IMG/VR virus record: IMGVR_UViG_3300025098_000215
Span: 1-28,543 of that record
DNA length: 28,543 nucleotides
Direction: 5' to 3' (one strand)
Source of the DNA: a virus
Shown in pieces: positions 23,916-28,543 of the stretch. The notes below the pieces were generated by a model. It was not told the DNA's origin. It did not search any database and saw only the letters and a list, made by a program, of their open reading frames with translations. Both the position numbers and the translations under genes were made by a program. Positions within the stretch are counted from its first letter, which is position 1, and every line of letters begins with the position of its first letter.

Positions 23916-24146
23916 ATGAAATCAAACATGGGCATCATTGGGCGTGGTTTCCTACCTTTAGGAAAATCACCTATATTTAACGGTCAAAAAGACCGCTATG
24001 AAAATCCTGCAAAATCCGTTTTTACGGGTTATGTGTTTAAATCTGAAAATCAAAGGCTTTCAGATGGTGGTCGCGTGGCTTTACTTCGTAAGGCTCAACA
24101 ACACCCAGACTATGCAAAATATATGAAATTAGCATCTAGCAGATAA
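23916..24146 (+). CDS. Small unknown early protein
   Basis: 76 residues, MKSNMGIIGRGFLPLGKSPI, then DRYENPAKSVFTGYVFKSE and ALLRKAQQHPDYAKYMKLAS. Basic, mixed structure, no family recognised. GAGAGG lies upstream of the ATG. It has its own promoter (23839-23883) with the GTGCGACA box. A hairpin (24136-24153) overlaps its stop. Confidence 0.7.
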   Translation: MKSNMGIIGRGFLPLGKSPIFNGQKDRYENPAKSVFTGYVFKSENQRLSDGGRVALLRKAQQHPDYAKYMKLASSR

Positions 24147-24153
24147 TTGCTAG
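24136..24153 (+). other. Hairpin at end of 23916-24146 gene
   Basis: CTAGCA (24136-24141) pairs with TGCTAG (24148-24153) across the stop codon. No T run, and it directly precedes the GTGCGACA box of P3. Confidence 0.35.
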
Positions 24154-24199
24154 GTGCGACAGAATGTGCCATTGACTCTGAAAATGGTTATGGCATACT
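24154..24199 (+). promoter_or_regulatory. Early-type promoter P3 with GTGCGACA box
   Basis: GTGCGACA (24154-24161), 10 bases, TTGACT (24172-24177), 16 bases, CATACT (24194-24199). It drives the two genes 24224-24704. Confidence 0.65.
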
Positions 24200-24223
24200 A
24201 GATTTAATTAATGGGGGCATAAA

Positions 24224-24445
24224 ATGGCATTAACAAGAAAAGATTTTATTGAATTCGCTGAACTAATTGCAAAGCATAATCCAACCAAAGCTATGGTTGA
24301 GGATATAACGCACATATTAGCGAGATCAAACAACCGATTTGATAAGCTGAGATTTATGGATTATATCGAAGCAAAATCAGAGTTTACTAACAATAGCCTA
24401 ACAATCAATAACTTACGCAATAAATGGGGGGTAAATAATGGCTAA
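24224..24445 (+). CDS. Small helical protein, unknown
   Basis: 73 residues, MALTRKDFIEFAELIAKHNP, then FDKLRFMDYIEAKSEFTNNS. It resembles small helical proteins found in marine phages and bacteria (pattern RKDFI...F...N..FD..RF), for which no role is established. GGGGG precedes the ATG. It is driven by the promoter at 24154-24199. It overlaps the next gene by eight bases. Confidence 0.75.
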   Translation: MALTRKDFIEFAELIAKHNPTKAMVEDITHILARSNNRFDKLRFMDYIEAKSEFTNNSLTINNLRNKWGVNNG

Positions 24446-24704
24446 AACTGTATACACAACAAGGGCTAATTTCCTTGACGATATCAAAGTGTTTGGTAAT
24501 GTGACTGCACTATATAACTACGCATTTAGTTCACTAAATACCGAAACACCATTCCTAGAACGTGCTGGAGTGCCTTATCCAGCTACGTATTCTAGGTTTA
24601 ATACACTGCTTAAAAAACAGGGATTTGTATCGCTATATGCTGACAATTCTTTAAGCATTGAAACTGAAATCAAAGTCGATAGCACTACTATTAACAACAG
24701 TTGA
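24438..24704 (+). CDS. Small unknown protein
   Basis: 88 residues, MAKTVYTTRANFLDDIKVFG, YNYAFSSLNTETPFLERAG and YSRFNTLLKKQGFVSLYADN. Soluble and mixed alpha/beta. The start lies inside the end of the 24224-24445 gene and has GGGGGG eight bases upstream. Cotranscribed with that gene. Not recognised. Confidence 0.7.
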   Translation: MAKTVYTTRANFLDDIKVFGNVTALYNYAFSSLNTETPFLERAGVPYPATYSRFNTLLKKQGFVSLYADNSLSIETEIKVDSTTINNS

Positions 24705-24737
24705 TATGTGGAAAATTGACTTTGAAAACTTCTTACT

Positions 24738-24785
24738 AAGTGCGACACAATGTACAGTTTACATTTTCGCACTTAGTGTTATACT
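24738..24785 (+). promoter_or_regulatory. Promoter P4 of the amidoligase operon
   Basis: GTGCGACA (24740-24747), 10 bases, TTTACA (24758-24763), 16 bases, TATACT (24780-24785). A perfect 8-bp inverted repeat AAGTGCGA (24738-24745)/TCGCACTT (24767-24774) brackets the -35, a likely operator or looping site not seen at P2 or P3. Confidence 0.65.
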
Positions 24786-24817
24786 GTCTTTAATAATGTT
24801 ATGAAAGTGAGGTTTAC

Positions 24818-26086
24818 ATGTTTACATTATTGACTAGACTACGCACTACTAAATTGCTAAGTGTATCATTGTATAGCTATCTAAAAACGTTTTACTTTGA
24901 GTGCAACCGTAGTGTCGAGAAATTCCAAGATGTCCTTAATCTTGATGACGGTGAGTTATACCAATTTGCTATAGACTTACATACTTCTGTTCACAATGAG
25001 ATAAACATGTGGAGAACACAAACTTCTACAGTTGACGAACTACGTAATAATTCATTTCCAATACACAAACTTCAAGTATTGGCAAATCAAATACGCAACG
25101 ATATACAGTATCAATTTTCAACCTGTGATGATTGCGAGAATGTAGAGAATACTGAAGAACTAACCTATATAGAGGGTACTGATACCTACGTTTGTGAATC
25201 CTGTCTTAGTAGTAGTTATAGATACCATGATGATGACGGGCAATACTATCATGATGATGATTACCCCTATGAAGATGATGAAGCAGATTATGATGAAAAT
25301 GGTGTTCACTCATACGACTATGATGTGACTAACGAGCTATCACCACTGTATCATGGCAACGAGAAGCGACTTATGGGAGCTGAAATCGAAGTAGAAAGAC
25401 GATCAAGTGCCTCATACGAAATTGCTGAAGATGTGGAACAAATACTACGAGGCTTCGCAATATGTAAGCATGACGGGTCACTTAATAATGGTTTCGAAAT
25501 CGTGACTGCACCCGCTACATTATCATTTCAAAAGAAACGTTGGTCAGATTTCTGCGAGAAAGGTTTTGCAGATCAACTATCATCATGGAATACCTCAACT
25601 TGTGGTATGCATATACACGTAGATCGTACAAGCGTGACACCCCTAGATATTGGCAAGCTATTGGTGTTCGTCAATGGTAAGCACAATCGTGACTTCATTG
25701 AGCGTATTGCGGGGCGTAGTTCAGCCCAGTGGTCAGCCTTTAAATCTAAAAACCTAAAAGATAGTTTACAACGCTCTGATAAATACGAAGCATTGGCAAC
25801 GCACAAGCCACGTACTATTGAGTTCCGTATATTCAGAGGTAATATTGCAAAGCAAGGTATATTTAGAAACCTTGAATTTGTAGATTCTTTATGCAACTTT
25901 GTTAAGACTGTAGGCATTGACAAAGATACAGAATCAGTAAATAGTTTATCATATACCAACTATGTACGGTACATGACTAAATCTGAGAGCAGAGGTCAAT
26001 ACCCTTACCTGTTCTCATGGCTAGTTCGCAAGGGCTATACTAAGGGTAAAGCTAAAAATATACAAAACGAAAGTGAGGAAAGCTAA
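24818..26086 (+). CDS. Amidoligase-like protein with zinc-ribbon segment
   Basis: 422 residues. N-terminal helical part (1-100), then a C-x2-C pair at 103/106 and another at 126/129 (zinc-ribbon-like), a very acidic Tyr/Asp-rich stretch (138-170) and a C-terminal amidoligase-type domain: GAEIEVE (187-193), KHDGSL (217-222), GFEIVTAP (225-232), CGMHIHVDR (262-270) and TIEFRIFRG (333-341). These are motifs of the glutamine-synthetase-like amidoligase family (COOH-NH2 ligation). GTGAGG precedes the ATG. It shares an operon with a glutamine amidotransferase. Confidence 0.8.
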   Translation: MFTLLTRLRTTKLLSVSLYSYLKTFYFECNRSVEKFQDVLNLDDGELYQFAIDLHTSVHNEINMWRTQTSTVDELRNNSFPIHKLQVLANQIRNDIQYQFSTCDDCENVENTEELTYIEGTDTYVCESCLSSSYRYHDDDGQYYHDDDYPYEDDEADYDENGVHSYDYDVTNELSPLYHGNEKRLMGAEIEVERRSSASYEIAEDVEQILRGFAICKHDGSLNNGFEIVTAPATLSFQKKRWSDFCEKGFADQLSSWNTSTCGMHIHVDRTSVTPLDIGKLLVFVNGKHNRDFIERIAGRSSAQWSAFKSKNLKDSLQRSDKYEALATHKPRTIEFRIFRGNIAKQGIFRNLEFVDSLCNFVKTVGIDKDTESVNSLSYTNYVRYMTKSESRGQYPYLFSWLVRKGYTKGKAKNIQNESEES

Positions 26087-27003
26087 TGTGTTTAATTATT
26101 AAAAGCGACAATGCAAGTGAGTTAAAATCTAATTTACTCAAGTCAGCATACTCCAACAATTCAGACGGATTTGGTGGTATGTTTCTTGCAGACGGCAAGA
26201 TTCAAACATTCAAAGAACTGCCAAACAATGAGTATGATGTTATCAAACTCTGGGATAAATACAAAGATATGAAAATCCCAATGGGTTTACACTTCAGATT
26301 CACAACTAACGGTGGTACTAACAAAGCTAACTGCCACCCATTCGAAGTGCTTAACAAGAAGCAACACAACAGGGACATATGGTTAATGCATAACGGTCCA
26401 CAATTACCCACACCAATGATTGATGTAGACAAATCTGATACACATCAATATGTCAAGTGGGTACTACGTCCAATGCTATCTAACAATCCCGAACTTATAT
26501 ACAACAAGGATTGGTTAGAGATGATTGAAGATTCAATCGGCTCTGATAAACTGCTATTCCTTGACGGTTCCAATGGTAAGTTTACTATTGCCAACGAGGA
26601 CCATGGTGAAACTATGGATAACATGTGGCTATCCAATACATACTCAATCAATCGTGGTATGGGTAGTGATTATGATGTTCAAACTGATACCATATCTAGC
26701 AAGCCTAAGAACAAATACATATCATTCAATTCCGCATGGAATCCATACTCATATGATTCAAACACATTTGAATACGACAAAAGTGTAAGTAAAACAAACG
26801 CCGAAAAATCTATGGACTTGTGTGATGATAACGAGCCATACAACTTAGGCGACCTTGCGGGGCTAAGCCAAGCAGACATATCCGAAGTGGTCTACCACAA
26901 CCCAACAGGTACCGCCCAAATGCTGAGCGATTTGGTCAGTGCATCTGAGTTGGATTTGTATGACGTGTTTGATGACTTAATAGATAAGAAGGGGGCACTG
27001 TAA
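26086..27003 (+). CDS. Class-II glutamine amidotransferase-like protein
   Basis: 305 residues. Met-Cys start (MCLIIKSD): Cys2 would be the N-terminal nucleophile after Met removal. Other expected motifs are SDGFGG (26-31), HFRF (69-72), NCHPF (82-86) and HNG (102-104, oxyanion). The family releases ammonia from glutamine. The C-terminal third is unrelated and acidic. TAATG overlaps on both sides show tight coupling with the amidoligase before and the unknown gene after it. Confidence 0.8.
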   Translation: MCLIIKSDNASELKSNLLKSAYSNNSDGFGGMFLADGKIQTFKELPNNEYDVIKLWDKYKDMKIPMGLHFRFTTNGGTNKANCHPFEVLNKKQHNRDIWLMHNGPQLPTPMIDVDKSDTHQYVKWVLRPMLSNNPELIYNKDWLEMIEDSIGSDKLLFLDGSNGKFTIANEDHGETMDNMWLSNTYSINRGMGSDYDVQTDTISSKPKNKYISFNSAWNPYSYDSNTFEYDKSVSKTNAEKSMDLCDDNEPYNLGDLAGLSQADISEVVYHNPTGTAQMLSDLVSASELDLYDVFDDLIDKKGAL

Positions 27004-27740
27004 TGACGAGAAAACTAAAGCTAACGCCTTGTCCATACGGACACAAATCACTGATAGCTTTCCATGAAGTTAACGGTTATATTCAAAAGCTATACATGGT
27101 CAAGAACAGATCATCAGCTTTATTAATCAACAAGAATACTGTCAACTATGACGCTTTATCTAAGCCAATCAGTGATAAGTATGACTTAAACATCATACGT
27201 AATTACTTCTCATGCTACAACAACGAGTATCTCAAAGACGTTAAGTGGGTAGTCGTTAAAGTCAAGCCACCTATATACGAAGGGTTGCATAGATTCAATC
27301 TGATTGAGACTGAATCTGGTACACGTAAAGCTATGCAATCTGTGGCTGATACTAAGAACAAAAATAGAAATGCTTTCGATAGCTTCTACTGTACTGCTAT
27401 CATTGGTACAAGAATGAATCGCCAACACTGGATGCAAGAGTCCTTGCCCGAAGAACCTAGGCATAAAGTTATGCGTAAAATCTTGAAGCAACCCTCTATA
27501 TGGAGATCATATCCTAACTTGTATCCTAAAGCTAAGGTATCAGTACCATACTTTAACGCGAGTGGTGATTCTCTATCCCCCGATAGAGTTTTACCTGAGC
27601 TACGACCACCTAGCATTAAAGCTATACCAAATAACTTAGCATATGCTATGGTGAGTTTATCTTACGGCACTATATTACCCACCTTTAACAGTCCAAAAGT
27701 TAGAGGTTGGAGTGAGCATGGCTATCGCATGGTAGCATAG
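27003..27740 (+). CDS. Unknown protein of the amidoligase operon
   Basis: 245 residues, MTRKLKLTPCPYGHKSLIAF, VKWVVVKVKPPIYEGLHRFN and SVPYFNASGDSLSPDRVLPE. Basic, no signal peptide or membrane segment, no family recognised. It is the third gene of the operon and starts in a TAATG overlap. It may be the substrate-binding partner, a regulator of the two enzymes, or unrelated. Confidence 0.7.
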   Translation: MTRKLKLTPCPYGHKSLIAFHEVNGYIQKLYMVKNRSSALLINKNTVNYDALSKPISDKYDLNIIRNYFSCYNNEYLKDVKWVVVKVKPPIYEGLHRFNLIETESGTRKAMQSVADTKNKNRNAFDSFYCTAIIGTRMNRQHWMQESLPEEPRHKVMRKILKQPSIWRSYPNLYPKAKVSVPYFNASGDSLSPDRVLPELRPPSIKAIPNNLAYAMVSLSYGTILPTFNSPKVRGWSEHGYRMVA

Positions 27741-27918
27741 TGTATTTTCCTCACGTAGATATGCGACATAAGTCCGACATAAACACGAGGGTTGGTAAAA
27801 CTGAAGGGTGCCACGCCCAAATATATACTATATAAATAAATAAATATATATTTTAAATCGTATATTAGAGGGATGTGGGGGTCAGATTTACAATTTTATA
27901 GACCCTCGGATTTATCTC

Positions 27919-27941
27919 GGATATTTGTCGCGTATACTCGG
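27919..27941 (+). repeat. GTCGCRTATACTCGG repeat, copy 2
   Basis: Second copy of the element at 23637-23660, ending exactly where the GTGCGACA box of promoter P5 begins. Confidence 0.5.
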
Positions 27942-27986
27942 TGCGACACAATAACAACTTGACTTTAATCATGAAAGGAATATAAT
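27941..27986 (+). promoter_or_regulatory. Promoter P5 with GTGCGACA box
   Basis: GTGCGACA (27941-27948), 10 bases, TTGACT (27959-27964), 16 bases, TATAAT (27981-27986) directly before the ATG at 27987. The spacer also contains AAAGGAA, so it may act as ribosome-binding site for a transcript started further upstream. Confidence 0.55.
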
Positions 27987-28187
27987 ATGGACATGACTAT
28001 AAGTAAATTACAGACGGAAATTATCAGACTGAACTCTGAATTGTCAGATAGTTTAGATAGATACAAAGAGCAAGACCAAATGACTGATGACGAACTCATA
28101 GCACAGGGGTGGTTCGAAGCAACCGAACACTTCAATAAAATACTTGAGCAATATACTCAAGAAGAAAGCGAGGAACAAAATGGGTAA
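27987..28187 (+). CDS. Small coiled-coil protein
   Basis: 66 residues, MDMTISKLQTEIIRLNSELS, with acidic C-terminus (QEESEEQNG). Heptad-like leucines at the N-terminus. AAAGGAA lies upstream, within the spacer of the promoter at 27941-27986. A second ATG at 27993 is also possible. Unknown role. Confidence 0.7.
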   Translation: MDMTISKLQTEIIRLNSELSDSLDRYKEQDQMTDDELIAQGWFEATEHFNKILEQYTQEESEEQNG

Positions 28188-28365
28188 AGTAAAAGCATGG
28201 CTAATGGAACTAGAAGAAAGACGACACGAAGATAATCTAGAAGATTATGAAATGAAAATGCTTGAGCAATTAGATGAAGACAGACAAGCATTCGCAGAAG
28301 CAGAAGCACAATCGTGGAGAGAGAACAACGCTCAATTAGCGAGGGAGAAAAGAGATGACAACTAA
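28180..28365 (+). CDS. Small charged helical protein
   Basis: 61 residues from ATG 28180, MGKVKAWLMELEERRHEDNL, wholly helical and charged. A TTG-started form from 28144 exists, but GAGGAACAAA immediately before the ATG at 28180 favours this start. It overlaps the stop of the preceding gene and is overlapped by the next. Confidence 0.7.
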   Translation: MGKVKAWLMELEERRHEDNLEDYEMKMLEQLDEDRQAFAEAEAQSWRENNAQLAREKRDDN

Positions 28366-28537
28366 TTTATTATTGTTCTTGATGATGATTACTATGGCGT
28401 GTGTAGGATATGCGTCTGCATATAAGATAATGCAACGCGAAATTGTAGAGAAAGATATCCAACTGCACATGGCATACATGTTTATAGAAGAGAGGCTCAA
28501 TGACAGAACGAGAAAGACTAGAGTACGAACAACTTAA
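28355..28537 (+). CDS. Small membrane protein
   Basis: 60 residues, MTTNLLLFLMMITMACVGYA: one hydrophobic segment (~4-22), then a charged helical tail (IVEKDIQLHMAYMFIEERLN, RTRKTRVRTT). Overlaps its upstream neighbour by 11 bases. Size and topology would suit an inner-membrane accessory protein; a holin is not supported by anything else here. Confidence 0.65.
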   Translation: MTTNLLLFLMMITMACVGYASAYKIMQREIVEKDIQLHMAYMFIEERLNDRTRKTRVRTT

Positions 28538-28543
28538 AAAGAA
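28500..28543 (+). CDS. Start of a further gene, cut by window end
   Basis: ATG at 28500 with AGAGAGG 4 bases upstream gives MTERERLEYEQLKK before the window ends. It overlaps the end of the membrane-protein gene, as in the preceding pairs. Too short to identify. Confidence 0.5.
   Translation, partial: MTERERLEYEQLKK

Larger units (their letters stand above)
27741..27986. other. AT-rich intergenic region with GTCGC elements
   Basis: Holds a TGCGAC at 27762, a long A/T tract (~27820-27858), a GGGTC/GACCC inverted repeat around 27882-27904, repeat copy 2 and promoter P5. No gene is seen. Confidence 0.4.

Noticed and set aside
28355-28537. Small membrane protein as a holin
   Set aside because: One hydrophobic segment alone is not enough evidence and no lysis gene is adjacent.
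1-28543. tRNA genes, integrase, attachment sites or insertion sequences
   Set aside because: None was recognised by eye on either strand; a tRNA scan would be needed to exclude a tRNA completely.

Overview
The window is part of a tailed-phage genome, most likely a marine short-tailed (podovirus-like) phage. Terminase, a P22-type long portal, scaffold, HK97-fold capsid protein, two connector-like proteins and many small fibre proteins are present. No tape-measure, tail-tube or sheath gene is visible. The DNA is AT-rich, and many proteins have the style of uncultured marine phages and pelagiphages (for example fibre N-termini of the type MSxLKVNTIQ). Host and taxonomy are inference; no host marker is present. 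No integrase, polymerase, helicase, holin or endolysin is seen.

Minus strand, 22723 down to 1 (late/virion genes, read right to left): small and large terminase, portal, a 796-residue LamG/SPRY protein, a small basic protein, three exported or membrane proteins of unknown role, a chaperone block (Hsp20, a 72-residue protein, GroES-like), scaffold, two head-associated proteins with the major capsid protein, small structural proteins, connector/adaptor proteins, and a long run of tail-fibre modules that leaves the window at its left edge. Three sigma70-type promoters are readable on this strand: before terS, before hsp20 and before the scaffold gene. Many gene pairs are joined by TAATG stop/start overlaps.

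Intergenic control region, 22741-23915: a hairpin cluster before the terS promoter, two small plus-strand ORFs (one with a strong terminator), and a dense cluster of GTCGCA/TGCGAC repeats flanked by direct repeats. This cluster is a candidate replication origin or regulatory hub.

Plus strand, 23916-28543 (probably early or accessory genes): small unknown proteins, a tightly coupled three-gene operon (amidoligase-like protein, class-II glutamine amidotransferase, unknown protein), then small unknown proteins to the right edge. Four promoters here share the layout GTGCGACA, 9-10 nt, TTGACT-like -35, exactly 16 nt, CATACT/TATAAT-like -10. A fifth has the same core without the upstream box. This looks like a phage-specific regulon.

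The most interesting system is the amidoligase/glutamine-amidotransferase operon with its own operator-bearing promoter. It predicts a phage-directed amide-bond-forming modification of an unknown substrate. Several starts were chosen from ribosome-binding sites and differ from the longest open frame; these are explained entry by entry.
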